Notes: generated by a model from the sequence alone, not told the origin. A stretch of 64,000 nucleotides of DNA from an uncultured Dehalococcoidia bacterium (GCA_958296245.1 OY282458.1:2546197-2610196), one strand, 5' to 3'; positions 29,102 through 38,933 are shown, counted from the first letter of the stretch. Program-made: numbers and translations.

Positions 29102-30364
29102 ATAAATACGCTCAAGAGCTTGGGGATAGTCGTCGCCCTCTTCGTCGTCGTGGCGGCCGTATCGGTCGCCCTCAGCCTGTTCCTACGCCGGTCTCCTGAG
29201 TATCCCGACACGCAGGCCCCGACTGCAACCATCGAGGTCACCCCCGACCCTCAGGACACGGCCGCCGCCGTAGAGCCAACGCCTCCTGAGACCGCCGTTC
29301 CCCGCGAGGGCGGGACGACGCCGCCCGGCGCGGCCCCCAGCCGGCCCGGACGTGAGTACACCATCGTAGAAGTACTCCCCAAGAACTTCATTCCCGCAGT
29401 CAACTTCCCCTACTTCTACGACGCCGAAGAGGCCGGAGATGTCTACGACGACGACGAGTTGATCATCGGGCTGGACCTCGGCGGCGAGCGCCGGGCGTAC
29501 TCGGTGCCCTATCTGAGCGGCAGGGAGATAGTCAACGATACAGTGGGCGAGGTCAAAGTCGCGGTCACGTGGTGACCGCTCTGCTTCACGGGCATAGTCT
29601 ATGCCCGAGAGATCGAAGGGCAGGAGTACAAGTTCGGGGTTTCAGGGAAGCTGATCATGAACGCCCTGGTCATGTACGACGACCGCACCGACTCGTTGTG
29701 GAGCCAGTTCACCGGGGAGGCCGTGGAGGGGCCCCTGAAGGGGGCCGCCCTGGGCTTCATCCCCTCGCAGCTAATGACGTGGGGCGCTTGGAAGGAACTG
29801 TACCCGGACACCCTGGCGCTGGAAAAGGTCCCCTACGGCGACTTCGGCTTTGAGTCGTCCGATGACTGGGACGAGGACGCACGACGGGCCAGCCTCAGCG
29901 GCGACCCGTATCTCCCCTACTACCACACGGACGCGCGCGGCGTCCTCGGCGAGACGAACCCGGACAGCAGGCTATACGCCAAGGAGATGGTCGTAGGCAT
30001 CGCCGGCGCGGAGACCCACCGCGCCTACTCGTACCGGGACTTGAGGGAGCTCCCGGTGGTCAACGACAACCTGGAAGGCCAGGCCATAGTGGTCACCGTG
30101 AACGTCGACGTGCTCGCGACGGGCGTCTACTACAGGAGCCCGGGCGGACGCAGCCTGACCTTCGAGCAGTCCCCTGAAGACCCGCTGCTGATGGTAGACG
30201 GCGAGACGGGCACGGTGTGGCAAAAGGCGAGTGGGCTCGCCATATCCGGCTCCCTGCGGGGAACGCAACTGGAGAGAGTCCCCTTCATGACGGCGTTCTG
30301 GTTCGCCTGGACCGACTTCAACCCCGACACCGAACTCTACACGCCGCCGGACGCAGGGCCGTAG
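29102..30364 (+). CDS. DUF3179 protein, candidate selenoprotein (in-frame TGA at 29573-29575)
   Basis: Read through the TGA, the frame gives a 420-residue DUF3179 protein: an N-terminal membrane anchor (GIVVALFVVVAAVSVALSLFL), a Thr/Pro linker, then the DUF3179 domain in two related halves (LIIGLDLGGERRAYSVPYLS / GREIVNDTVGEVKVAVTW and KEMVVGIAGAETHRAYSYRDL). The TGA falls where the family has the first Cys of CPLC, giving U158-P-L-C161. A perfect hairpin (29589-29607, CGGGCATA-GTC-TATGCCCG) begins 13 nt after the TGA with its G-first loop at 21 nt, within bacterial SECIS limits. Codons stay family-like on both sides, arguing against a pseudogene. No ATG is suitably placed: GGGAGG (29091-29096) points to ATA at 29102, which would give an MNTLKSLG start; TTG at 29120 is the alternative. 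The redox role is inferred. Confidence 0.8.
29589..29607 (+). promoter_or_regulatory. Bacterial SECIS-like hairpin downstream of in-frame TGA
   Basis: CGGGCATA (29589-29596), loop GTC (29597-29599) and TATGCCCG (29600-29607) form a perfect 8-bp stem. The loop begins 21 nt after the TGA and its first base is G. These are the rules used for bacterial SECIS elements (loop 16-37 nt from UGA, G in the first two loop bases, upper stem of at least 4 bp). The element lies inside the coding sequence, as bacterial SECIS elements do. Confidence 0.7.
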
Positions 30365-30394
30365 CGGCCGCCCCGCCGACTCTCCGGCCTGGGC

Positions 30395-31309
30395 TCAGGC
30401 GGCCCCTCCCCACTTGGCGCCCACGCTGGACTCGAACGCGGACATCCGCGACAGAGGCTCACGAGGCCAGGTGCGCTTCCATGAGTCCTCGACGCTGACC
30501 TCCAGCCTGCCCAACCCCTCTATCTCCATCTCGATGCGGTCCCCGTCCTGGATCGGCCCCAGCCCGACGTGATTGGTGCCCGTGGCGATGATGTCGCCCG
30601 GCTTCATGGTGGTGATCCAGGTGACGTACTCGACCACCTCGTACACGGAGCGGGCCATGTCGTCGGTGCGCAGATCCTGCCGCAGGTCTCCGCTGACCCA
30701 CAGCTTGACCCCCAAGGCCTGGGGGTCCGCTATCTCGTCGGCGGTGACGATTGCCGGGCCTATGGGCGCGAAGGTGTCCCATGACTTTTGCCACCAGAAG
30801 CTGTTGTTGCCGTTGGGGTTCAGCCCTCGGGCCGATACGTCGATGAAGTTCAGGAAGCCGAACACGTAGCTCTTGGCGTCAGCCGCTCTGACGTTGCGGG
30901 CCTTCCTGCCTATGACGACGCCCAACTCAGCCTCGTGGTGGAAGTGAGGGGCCGGGGCGTCAGGAAGTACTACCGTGTCCCCGGGCCCTATGATTGCGCT
31001 CGGGGACTTCAGGAACGAATCGCGGTCGCCCTTGCTGGAGCCGCCTTCCATGTAGTTGCCCGCCATGCAGACGATCCTGCCGGGCTCCGGCAGCGGCGGG
31101 CGCAGGCGCACTTGGCCCACGGGCACGCCGCCATTGGCGTCGACCGCTGACTCGATGGCGCTGCGGTACTGATCGAACCGCTCGATCATCCCGGCCATCC
31201 ACGTCTGCCCGTCGATATGAGGCACGTCCGATACCACCTCGGAAATGTCCACCACGTTGCCGCCCTTCAACACCCCTGGAACAAAGTCGTCGAACAAAAC
31301 GAGTTTCAT
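30395..31309 (-). CDS. Fumarylacetoacetate hydrolase (FAH) family protein
   Basis: This 304-residue protein has the FAH fold signatures: IVCMAGNYMEGG, the metal site HHEAELGVVIGRKARNV (the E-x-E pair), the YVFGFLNFIDVSARG segment, and GDIIATGTNHVGLG at the C-terminus. The family hydrolyses C-C bonds of beta-diketo acids or acts as isomerase, decarboxylase or hydratase in aromatic-acid catabolism, usually with Mg or Mn. The exact substrate cannot be read from sequence. It starts at ATG with GGGGAG upstream and converges with the DUF3179 gene. Confidence 0.92.
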   Translation of the reverse strand: MKLVLFDDFVPGVLKGGNVVDISEVVSDVPHIDGQTWMAGMIERFDQYRSAIESAVDANGGVPVGQVRLRPPLPEPGRIVCMAGNYMEGGSSKGDRDSFLKSPSAIIGPGDTVVLPDAPAPHFHHEAELGVVIGRKARNVRAADAKSYVFGFLNFIDVSARGLNPNGNNSFWWQKSWDTFAPIGPAIVTADEIADPQALGVKLWVSGDLRQDLRTDDMARSVYEVVEYVTWITTMKPGDIIATGTNHVGLGPIQDGDRIEMEIEGLGRLEVSVEDSWKRTWPREPLSRMSAFESSVGAKWGGAA

Positions 31310-31424
31310 GCGCCGGATCTCCCCTCAAGTCTTTCCTGATGCCGTCCGCCGCGATTCTAGCACACAATCCGGCGGCGTCCGACTGATACAATGCCCCGAC
31401 GAATCTCGCGACTGGAGGGAGCAA

Positions 31425-32540
31425 GTGCTTCAACAGGCAACGTACAAGAGGGATGAGCGCACGTTAACGGCTACGGTGGAGCGCACAGACGTGCTGCTCA
31501 AGTCGGAGGACATCCTGAATTTCCCGAGACTGATCGAACTGGAAGGCGACCGGCTCGTCCTCCCGTATGGACGGGGCCGGCACGGCGGCAGCGAGACACG
31601 GCCCGCCGCCGTATCGGACGACCTCGGCAAGACCTGGGCCGACGCCCCCGCGGGGTTCCCCATGGCGGACAACGTCCAGACCTCGGGCATCCTGGGCTAC
31701 CTGCGCGACGGCGTCATCGCATACATCGACGTCTTCCCCGCCAACGTCAGGTGGTCCAAGGCCGAGCACGGGGCCTACCACCGGAGCGAGGCGGGAAAGG
31801 TGAGCGACCCGGCCTTCCGGTTCCGGCGGTTCTCCAAGCGGGGAGATCTCATTGACGACGGAATCCTGAAGATCGAAGGCGTGCCTTGGGACCTCGCGTC
31901 CTACGAAAACTACGGCACCCTGCTGGAATTGGAGAATGGCGACCTTGTGACCGCCTTCGAAGCACAGGTGGGATTCCCGTCGGAGGAGCGGTTCACGTTC
32001 ACGACCTTCATCGGACGCTCCACCGACGGCGGCAAGACCTTCCAACACGTGCAGACCTTCGATCCCGCGACGCCGGACGGCTACGTCGGCGACGAGGGGT
32101 TCTGCGAGCCCGACATGGAAATCCTAGCCAACGGCGACATGCTGTGCATCATGCGAACCGGCCAGAGGTCGCCGATGTATCAGTCCCGCTCGACGGACGG
32201 CGGGCGCACGTGGAGCGAGCCGGAATCCGCTGGCTGGCAGGGCGTCAAGCCGCACCTCCGCCTGCTGAGCAACGGCGTCCTAGCGTGCAGTGCGGGCCGC
32301 GGCGCCTACGGGTTCCCGCAGGTCACACACGCCATGTTCAGCATGGACGGCACAGGCAGGCACTGGGAATACCCCCTCGCCTTCCACACCGGCCCAGGGT
32401 GCTCCTACACCTCGAACATGGAGCGCGGCGGCAAGCTCTACGTCGCCTATTCGCACTCCTCGTTCACGCGAGAGTCGGGCGCCTACACCCTGCCCTACCA
32501 CGCCATCAAGTGGGCCGTCATCGACGTCGAAGTATCCTGA
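31425..32540 (+). CDS. Sialidase/BNR-repeat family exo-hydrolase-like protein
   Basis: The 371-residue protein is a predicted six-bladed beta-propeller with Asp-box sequences (STDGGKTF, STDGGRTW) and conserved propeller strands such as GVLACSAGRGAYGFP. The GTG at 31425 is chosen because GGAGGGAG lies 5 nt upstream; the longer open frame overlaps the FAH gene start. No signal peptide is seen, so it may be cytoplasmic. The family includes exo-sialidases and plant-pathogen-type hydrolases; the substrate is unknown. Confidence 0.85.
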   Translation: MLQQATYKRDERTLTATVERTDVLLKSEDILNFPRLIELEGDRLVLPYGRGRHGGSETRPAAVSDDLGKTWADAPAGFPMADNVQTSGILGYLRDGVIAYIDVFPANVRWSKAEHGAYHRSEAGKVSDPAFRFRRFSKRGDLIDDGILKIEGVPWDLASYENYGTLLELENGDLVTAFEAQVGFPSEERFTFTTFIGRSTDGGKTFQHVQTFDPATPDGYVGDEGFCEPDMEILANGDMLCIMRTGQRSPMYQSRSTDGGRTWSEPESAGWQGVKPHLRLLSNGVLACSAGRGAYGFPQVTHAMFSMDGTGRHWEYPLAFHTGPGCSYTSNMERGGKLYVAYSHSSFTRESGAYTLPYHAIKWAVIDVEVS

Positions 32541-32600
32541 ACATAAAACGGGCCGTCCAGTCACGGCCAAGCCTAGGAATCGCACAGCGGGGGTAACCGA

Positions 32601-33923
32601 TTGGGCCGACCGGGATGGTACGACGAACATCCCTCCGCCTGCACCTGCAAAGCCTGCAACGAAGGCGGGCGCAGGCAAAGCTCTGGATATGGCGGCGGGC
32701 GTAGGCAAGGGTCTGGCACGGGAAGGGGTGGATTCCCTAAATGGCTGATAGCCGTGGTTGTGGTTGCCCTTGGTGTAGGCGTGTGGTTGTGGATGGATGG
32801 GAACCGCCCCTCAACGGAGCTGACCAGCATACTCACGTCTACGCTGAGCAGCACACCCACGCCCACGCCCACACCCACACCCATACCCGTCCCTAACCTC
32901 CGGCACGTCGAGGAAAAGCGCTACATGCTGGAGCTCATCAATGCCGAGCGCACCCGGGCCGGGCTCAACCCCGTTGCCCTAGGCGACAACGCCGCGGCTC
33001 AGTTGCACGCCGAAGCGGCGTTGGAGCATTGCTTCTCCTCTCATTGGGGCGTAGACGGCCTGAAGCCCTACATGCGTTACAGCCTCGCAGGAGGACACCA
33101 GTCCAACGGGGAAAACATGAGCGGGCTCAACTATTGCATTAGAGCGTCCGACAGGTACAGAGCCATCGCCTATATCCCCCTAGAGATCCGCGAGACTATG
33201 GACGGCTTGATGAGCAGCCCGGGCCACCGGGACAACATCCTGAGGCCGTGGCACAAGGCGGTCAACATAGGACTCGCCTGGGACCTTTACAACTTCAAGG
33301 TCGTCCAGCACTTCGAGGGCGGCTACGTCGAGTACGAGCAGCTGCCGGTCATCGAAAACGGCATCCTCACGATGGCGGGGACGGCGAAGAACGGCGTTGT
33401 CCTGAGCGGAGACCAGGACCTGGGCGTTCAACTCTATTACGACCCGCCGCCTCACCCTCTCACGCAAGGACAGGTCTCACGAACCTACTGTTACAGCCAG
33501 GGACTTGAAATAGCCTCTCTGAGGCCGCCGCTGAGTGGAGGTTGGTTCTACGACGAGGACGAATACACGACGACCTACAAGCGTTGCCCCAACCCGTATG
33601 CCGTCCCCGCGAATTCGCCCGCGCCGCGCTCGCCTGACGAGGCAAACGTCTTCCATCAGGCGGCCTACGACTCCAGCCAAGCCGGTGTGGAGATGACCGT
33701 CACCGTGCCGTGGATTACCGCGTCCGCGTGGAGCGCAACAGGTGTGACCTTCTCTGTGGCGGCGCACGTGGGGAGCCTGCTGGACGTGCATGGCAACGGC
33801 GTCTATACGGTCGTGGTATGGGGCTGGCTACCTGAGGCTGGGACGAGCATCGTCATCTCCGAATACTCCATCTTCCACGGTGTAACCTCGCCGGACACCT
33901 ACGGCCACGATCCTGGCCCCTAG
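32601..33923 (+). CDS. Membrane-anchored CAP (SCP/PR1) domain protein
   Basis: This 440-residue protein starts at TTG with GGGGG upstream. Its N-terminus has C14, C16 and C19 (CTCKAC) in a Gly/Arg-rich segment, then one membrane helix (about 47-66), a Thr/Pro stalk (TPTPTP) and an extracytoplasmic CAP domain (about 105-240) with HAEAALEHCFSSHWG, DGLKPYMRYSLAGG, NGENMSG and SSPGHRDNIL. The C-terminal 200 residues form a further beta-rich region without a recognised family. CAP proteins act in the envelope or outside the cell, but the biochemical role of the bacterial ones is mostly unknown. Confidence 0.88.
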   Translation: MGRPGWYDEHPSACTCKACNEGGRRQSSGYGGGRRQGSGTGRGGFPKWLIAVVVVALGVGVWLWMDGNRPSTELTSILTSTLSSTPTPTPTPTPIPVPNLRHVEEKRYMLELINAERTRAGLNPVALGDNAAAQLHAEAALEHCFSSHWGVDGLKPYMRYSLAGGHQSNGENMSGLNYCIRASDRYRAIAYIPLEIRETMDGLMSSPGHRDNILRPWHKAVNIGLAWDLYNFKVVQHFEGGYVEYEQLPVIENGILTMAGTAKNGVVLSGDQDLGVQLYYDPPPHPLTQGQVSRTYCYSQGLEIASLRPPLSGGWFYDEDEYTTTYKRCPNPYAVPANSPAPRSPDEANVFHQAAYDSSQAGVEMTVTVPWITASAWSATGVTFSVAAHVGSLLDVHGNGVYTVVVWGWLPEAGTSIVISEYSIFHGVTSPDTYGHDPGP

Positions 33924-34052
33924 TGAGGTTCCAGCCCACCCGCACCTATGGGGAGGTGGGGGCTCTTCCATGACCCGAGGGGCTGCGCCCCTCTGCACTC
34001 CCGGGGGAGCAGACACGCTGTGCGACTGTGAGCAAAGCAGGCAGATGGACGG

Positions 34053-34230
34053 GCGTCTGCACACATACTTGCAGTTTCCACCATGACACTTGCAGTTTCC
34101 CGGTAGGGCGCTGCGCCGCTACAGGTAAATCAGACCGAACAGCAAGCGTCTGCACACATACTTGCAGTTTCCGCCATGATACTTGCAGTTTCCCGGTGGG
34201 GTGATACGCCGTTACAGGCAAATTAAGACC
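34053..34230. repeat. Tandem 93-bp repeat (two copies)
   Basis: Two direct copies begin at 34053 and 34146, both with GCGTCTGCACACATACTTGC. Within each copy the string CTTGCAGTTTCC occurs twice, about 19 bp apart. They fill the 620-bp gap between the CAP gene and the BNR gene. The rest of that gap shows no gene. Confidence 0.7.
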
Positions 34231-34545
34231 GAGATACGGACGTATGCAGAGGCTCGGAAGGCCTCACCAGCACAGGTTCAGATTCTCTAACCCCTTGATG
34301 CAGCCATACGTGCTCATGCGCGGGCTGGAGAGCGGCCTTCTCGATATGAAAGACGTCGCCGTCTTCACTACGGGTTTACGCCAAGAGGCCGAGGGGAGTT
34401 GAGGGGTAGGCCGAACAGTGGGCGCCGGCTCGCTCCAGCCGCGTTAGCATAACCTACAGGAACCACGCCGCCCACTGTTCGGCGTCACGCACTGGGATAT
34501 AATGCCGTGTGCGCTCCCGTACACCACACAGAGACGAGGTCCTAC

Positions 34546-37500
34546 ATGGCAGAGACCCAGGCCCCTCACGACATGCTCGCTACGCTGCGCTGGCGCTGCA
34601 TCGGCCCCCCCAGGGGCGGCAGGGTCGTCGCCGTCGCAGGACACCCTGAGGAGCCGATGGTCTTCTACTTCGGGGCCTGCGCCGGGGGCGTCTGGAAGAC
34701 CACCGACGGCGGCACGTACTGGGACAACGTGTCGGACGGCTACTTCAACACCGCCTCGGTCGGCGCGATCGCCGTCTCGGAGTCCGACCCCAACGTAGTC
34801 TACGCCGGTACGGGCGAGTCCTGCATTCGGGGCAACGTGTCGCCCGGCGACGGCGTCTACAGGTCCACTGACGGCGGCGCGACCTGGTCCCACGTGGGAC
34901 TCTCCGACACCCGCCACGTAGCCCGGGTGCGCGTACACCCCAAAGACCCGGACCTCGTGTACGTCGCCGCCCTAGGTCACGCATACGGACCCAACGAGCA
35001 GCGCGGGATATTCCGCTCTGCCGACGGCGGCGCGACCTGGGAGAGGGTTCTGTTCAGAAGCTCCAGGGCAGGCGCAATCGACCTGTCGATGGACCCCAAC
35101 AACCCGCGCGTCCTCTACGCAAGCACGTGGCAGGCGCTCAGGCAGCCGTGGCTCTTCAGCAGCGGAGGCCCTGACAGCGGGTTCTTCAAGTCCACCGACG
35201 GTGGGGACACGTGGACGGAAATCACGGACAGGCCGGGGCTCCCGCACGGTGTCAAGGGCCGGATCGGCGTCGCGGCGTCACCCGCGAGATCCGGGAGGGT
35301 CTGGGCAATCGTCGAGGCCGAGGAACGCGGCGTGTACCGCAGCGACGACGGCGGGGACACATGGGAAAAGACCAGCGACGAGGCGGCGCTGCTTCAACGC
35401 CCCTGGTACTACAACCACGTATTCGCCGACCCCGCGGACGCCGAGACCGTCTACGTGCTCAACCTGAAGGCGTGGAAATCCACCGACGGCGGGCGCACCT
35501 TCACCGAGATAACGATGCCGCACGGAGATAATCATGACCTCTGGATAGACCCCCGCGACAGCAGGCGCATGATCGAAGGCAACGACGGAGGAGCATGCGT
35601 CTCCTTCAACGGCGGCGACACCTGGTCCACCATCCACAATCAGCCGACCTCGCAGTTCTACCACGTCACCACCGATAACCAGTACCCCTACCGCGTCTAC
35701 GGCACCCAGCAGGACAACAGCGCCATCAGCGTCCCCAGCAGGTCATACAAGGGCGGCATCACGTGGCAGGACGCCTATACCGTGGGCCACTCGGAGAGCG
35801 GACACGTCGCCGTCCACCCTGACGACCCGAACATCGTCTACTCAGGAGCAATAGGCAGCGCTCCCGGCGGCGGCGACACCATGCTCAAGTACGACCACCG
35901 CTCCGGCCAGAGCCAGATCGTATCGATCTGGCCCGAGCCCATGCTCGGAGTGGGGCCAAAGGAGTACAGATACCGCTTCCAATGGACGTACCCTCTCTTC
36001 TTCTCCCCCCACGACTCGAACGTCCTGTACGCGGCCGGCAACAGGGTATTCCGCAGCCGGGACGGAGGAATGAGCTGGGAGACGGTAAGCCCGGACCTGA
36101 CCAGAGCCGACGAGAGCAAGATGGAGGCATCGGGCGGGCCCATAACCCTCGACACCTCCGGCGTGGAGGTCTACGGCACCATCTTCTCCCTGGCGGAGTC
36201 CCCCCACGTGCGCGGGGAGCTCTGGGCCGGCTCCGACGATGGCCTCGTGCACGTCTCCCGCGACGACGGGCAGACTTGGACGGAGGCCACGCCGAAGGGG
36301 CTTCCTGAGTGGAGCCTGATCACCGCAATACGGCCTTCGGCGCACGCGCGCGGGACGGCATACCTCTCCGCGACCCGCTACAGGCTGAACGACAACAGCC
36401 CGTACCTATTCAAGACCACCAACGGCGGCGCTGCGTGGGAGTGCATCTCCGACGGCATGCCCACGGACCAACTGAGCCGCATCGTGCTCGAAGACCCGAC
36501 CCGGCCCGGCCTGCTGTACGTAGGCACCGAGTCCGGGGTGTACTTCTCGTTCGACGACGGCGAGTCGTGGCGGCCTCTTAGCGGCAACCTGCCGGTGGTC
36601 CCGGTGCACGACCTGGTCGTGAAGGACGACGAGTTGGTCGCCGGCACCCATGGCCGCTCTGTCTGGGTGCTGAATGGCCTCTCCCTTCTCAGGCAGATGG
36701 CCGACGCCGACGAGGAGGCCAATTTCCACGTCTTCAAACCGGCCGACACTTACCGGGCTTCGTCATGGGAGGAGTCGGGCAGGGAGCCGCCCAAAGGCAA
36801 GAGCTATACCCTGCCATCCTCCGACCCCGCAACCTTCTACGAAGACTTGGGCCCCTCCGGGGAGGTCCGCAGGCGCTTCCTGAACGCAGGGGCCAACCCG
36901 CCCAACGGGGTCGTCGTCAGCTATTACCTGAAGGACAAGCCGGAGGGCCGGACGTCCTTGTCGTTCTTGGACTCGTCCGGCGAGGTGATTGCCCGCTACT
37001 CGTCCATCGAAGGCGAGGAGGGCGAGCCTTCGTTGCCCGCCGAGGCGGGCATGAACTCCTTCGTGTGGAACATGCTCTACCCGGCGTCCCACCCCCTGGA
37101 GGCCGAAGACTCAGCAAGCAGCCGCATACGCCCGCTTGCGCCGCCCGGCGTCTACAGGGTCCGCCTCACCCTGAACTGCGGCGAGGCCGAGCAGGAGTTC
37201 AAGCTGCTGAAGGATCCGCGCGTCCCGGCGAGCCAAGACGATCTCCAAGAGCAGTTCGCGCTCCTCCTGAGGGTGCGCGACAAGCTCTCCGAGGCGCATG
37301 ACGCGGTCAGGCGCGTCAGGCGGATACGCGCTCAGGTGGACGAGTGGCTTGCTCGCGCCGCCGCCGAGGGCAAACGCGGCGATCTGGCAGGCCCAGCCGA
37401 CTCACTCCTCGAAAAGCTCGCCGCCGTCGAGGAGCAGCTCATCCAGACTAAATCGAGAACGAGGATGGACTGGCTCAATCTACCCACCAGGCTGGACACG

Positions 37501-37704
37501 AAGCTGATAGCGCTCGCCACGGTGATCGGGGGGGCCGACTCGGCCCCTACCAGGCAGTCCTACGAGGTCTTCGACTACCTGTCTGGGCTTGTCGGCGCCC
37601 AGTTGACCGCCCTGCAGGACGTCATCGACGCCGACCTCGCAGACTTCTGTAGGCTCGTCGGCGACCTGGGCATACCGCCCGTTACGACCAAGCCCGCCCC
37701 GTGA
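34546..37704 (+). CDS. BNR/VPS10-type beta-propeller glycosyl-hydrolase-like protein
   Basis: This 1,052-residue protein contains many Asp-box propeller repeats (STDGGATWSHV, SADGGATWERV, STDGGDTWTEI, SDDGGDTWEK, SRDGGMSWETV, TTNGGAAWECI) over residues 20-720, forming sortilin/VPS10-like propellers. A beta-sandwich plus helical C-terminal region (about 750-1050) follows. This architecture is usually annotated as BNR-repeat glycosyl hydrolase. No clear signal peptide follows the chosen ATG; the frame extends upstream to 34507 without a better start. Its stop overlaps the MFS start, so the two genes are coupled and the transporter may move its product. Confidence 0.88.
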   Translation: MAETQAPHDMLATLRWRCIGPPRGGRVVAVAGHPEEPMVFYFGACAGGVWKTTDGGTYWDNVSDGYFNTASVGAIAVSESDPNVVYAGTGESCIRGNVSPGDGVYRSTDGGATWSHVGLSDTRHVARVRVHPKDPDLVYVAALGHAYGPNEQRGIFRSADGGATWERVLFRSSRAGAIDLSMDPNNPRVLYASTWQALRQPWLFSSGGPDSGFFKSTDGGDTWTEITDRPGLPHGVKGRIGVAASPARSGRVWAIVEAEERGVYRSDDGGDTWEKTSDEAALLQRPWYYNHVFADPADAETVYVLNLKAWKSTDGGRTFTEITMPHGDNHDLWIDPRDSRRMIEGNDGGACVSFNGGDTWSTIHNQPTSQFYHVTTDNQYPYRVYGTQQDNSAISVPSRSYKGGITWQDAYTVGHSESGHVAVHPDDPNIVYSGAIGSAPGGGDTMLKYDHRSGQSQIVSIWPEPMLGVGPKEYRYRFQWTYPLFFSPHDSNVLYAAGNRVFRSRDGGMSWETVSPDLTRADESKMEASGGPITLDTSGVEVYGTIFSLAESPHVRGELWAGSDDGLVHVSRDDGQTWTEATPKGLPEWSLITAIRPSAHARGTAYLSATRYRLNDNSPYLFKTTNGGAAWECISDGMPTDQLSRIVLEDPTRPGLLYVGTESGVYFSFDDGESWRPLSGNLPVVPVHDLVVKDDELVAGTHGRSVWVLNGLSLLRQMADADEEANFHVFKPADTYRASSWEESGREPPKGKSYTLPSSDPATFYEDLGPSGEVRRRFLNAGANPPNGVVVSYYLKDKPEGRTSLSFLDSSGEVIARYSSIEGEEGEPSLPAEAGMNSFVWNMLYPASHPLEAEDSASSRIRPLAPPGVYRVRLTLNCGEAEQEFKLLKDPRVPASQDDLQEQFALLLRVRDKLSEAHDAVRRVRRIRAQVDEWLARAAAEGKRGDLAGPADSLLEKLAAVEEQLIQTKSRTRMDWLNLPTRLDTKLIALATVIGGADSAPTRQSYEVFDYLSGLVGAQLTALQDVIDADLADFCRLVGDLGIPPVTTKPAP

Positions 37705-38933
37705 TCAGGTCGCGGGCCTTCGGCTGCATTACTGCCGCCGACTTCATAGTCCGGTCGGCCTACCAGATGGGCAAGACGCCGCTGCTGCCCCTCCTTGCCG
37801 CCTCGCTGGGCGCCGGCGAGATCATGCTCGGGACCATCGTCTCCGTGTCCACGTTGACGGGAATGGTCCTCAAGCCCTTCTTCGGCATCCTGTCCGACAG
37901 GTGGGGAAGAAGAGGATGGCTGATCGCCGGAACGGCGTTCTTCACGTTCATGCCCTTCGTATACGGCTTCATCGAGACTCCAGGTCAGCTATTCGCAGTC
38001 CGCATCATTCACGGTACCGCCACGGCGATATACGGGCCGGTAACGCTCGCCTACGTTGCGGGGCTGTCGCGCTCCGGCAGGGCCGAGCGCATAGGTTGGT
38101 TCTCACTCGCGCGGAGGTCAAGCTACGTAGTAGGCCCCGCCGCGGCGGGCTGGATGCTGTTGACGATGGACCCCGTGTCGGTGTTCACGCTCATCGGCCT
38201 GCTGAGCGCCGCGGCCTTCGTACCCGTTCTGCTACTGCCGGAGGTAGAGCGGCGGCCGCAGTGGGGCGATGCCTCCGTGCTGCGCCATGTCCTATGGGCT
38301 TTCAAGAACAGTAGCAACGTGCCCGCGGTGTGGCTCGCGGGCGGGCTCGAGGCAGGCATGTACGTCGCCGTCTACGCCACGAAGACGTTCCTGCCCCTCT
38401 ACGCCCTGTCCGCAGGCGTCAGCGTAGCGGCGGTGGGCGTCGTATTCGCGCTTCAGGAGGCGGCCCACGTGGTGCTGAACCCGCTCGCCGGACGCATCGG
38501 CGACCGGTTCGGCCACCTATACACCGCGGCGGCGGGAGTCACCTTGCTAGGTCTTGCATTGCCGTTGCTGACGGTGGCTGGCACCGGCGTGACCCTGTGC
38601 GCGCCCGCCCTCCTCATCGGCGCAGCCCAAGCGCTGGTCCTGCCGTCGGCGGTGGCCCTGGCGTCATCGCGTGTCCGGGAGGAGCACCTCGCCTTCGGCA
38701 TGGGCTTGGTCGGCGCCCTCAGGAACGCGGGCAAGGTCTCCGGCCCGGCGATGGCCGGCGCAATCATCGCCATGCTCGACTTCACCATGACGTTCAGGCT
38801 CTTGGGGCTGGTCGTGCTGGCCGTATCCACCGCACTATGGGCCGGGGCCGTATACTCACGCTCATCGGCCACTGAGCAGCGCAACGGGGGCAGCCCGCCG
38901 CTGCGGCCCAGCCGCGCGGCCGAAAGCCGGTAG
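37701..38933 (+). CDS. MFS family transporter
   Basis: This 410-residue protein has about 12 hydrophobic segments in two six-helix halves. The MFS A-like motif between helices 2 and 3 reads GILSDRWGRRGWLI, and a second copy reads AGRIGDRFGHL at about 260. The GTG start overlaps the preceding stop (GTGA). The substrate is unknown. Coupling to the propeller protein suggests uptake or export linked to glycan or small-molecule turnover. Confidence 0.9.
   Translation: MIRSRAFGCITAADFIVRSAYQMGKTPLLPLLAASLGAGEIMLGTIVSVSTLTGMVLKPFFGILSDRWGRRGWLIAGTAFFTFMPFVYGFIETPGQLFAVRIIHGTATAIYGPVTLAYVAGLSRSGRAERIGWFSLARRSSYVVGPAAAGWMLLTMDPVSVFTLIGLLSAAAFVPVLLLPEVERRPQWGDASVLRHVLWAFKNSSNVPAVWLAGGLEAGMYVAVYATKTFLPLYALSAGVSVAAVGVVFALQEAAHVVLNPLAGRIGDRFGHLYTAAAGVTLLGLALPLLTVAGTGVTLCAPALLIGAAQALVLPSAVALASSRVREEHLAFGMGLVGALRNAGKVSGPAMAGAIIAMLDFTMTFRLLGLVVLAVSTALWAGAVYSRSSATEQRNGGSPPLRPSRAAESR

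Noticed and set aside
29576-30364. Two separate genes or a pseudogene split by TGA at 29573
   Set aside because: The frame continues without shift and the DUF3179 domain spans the TGA; readthrough as Sec explains it better.
33946-34221. Minus-strand 91-codon ORF with KLQVSW repeats
   Set aside because: The repeats come from the 93-bp DNA duplication; there is no ribosome site or family.
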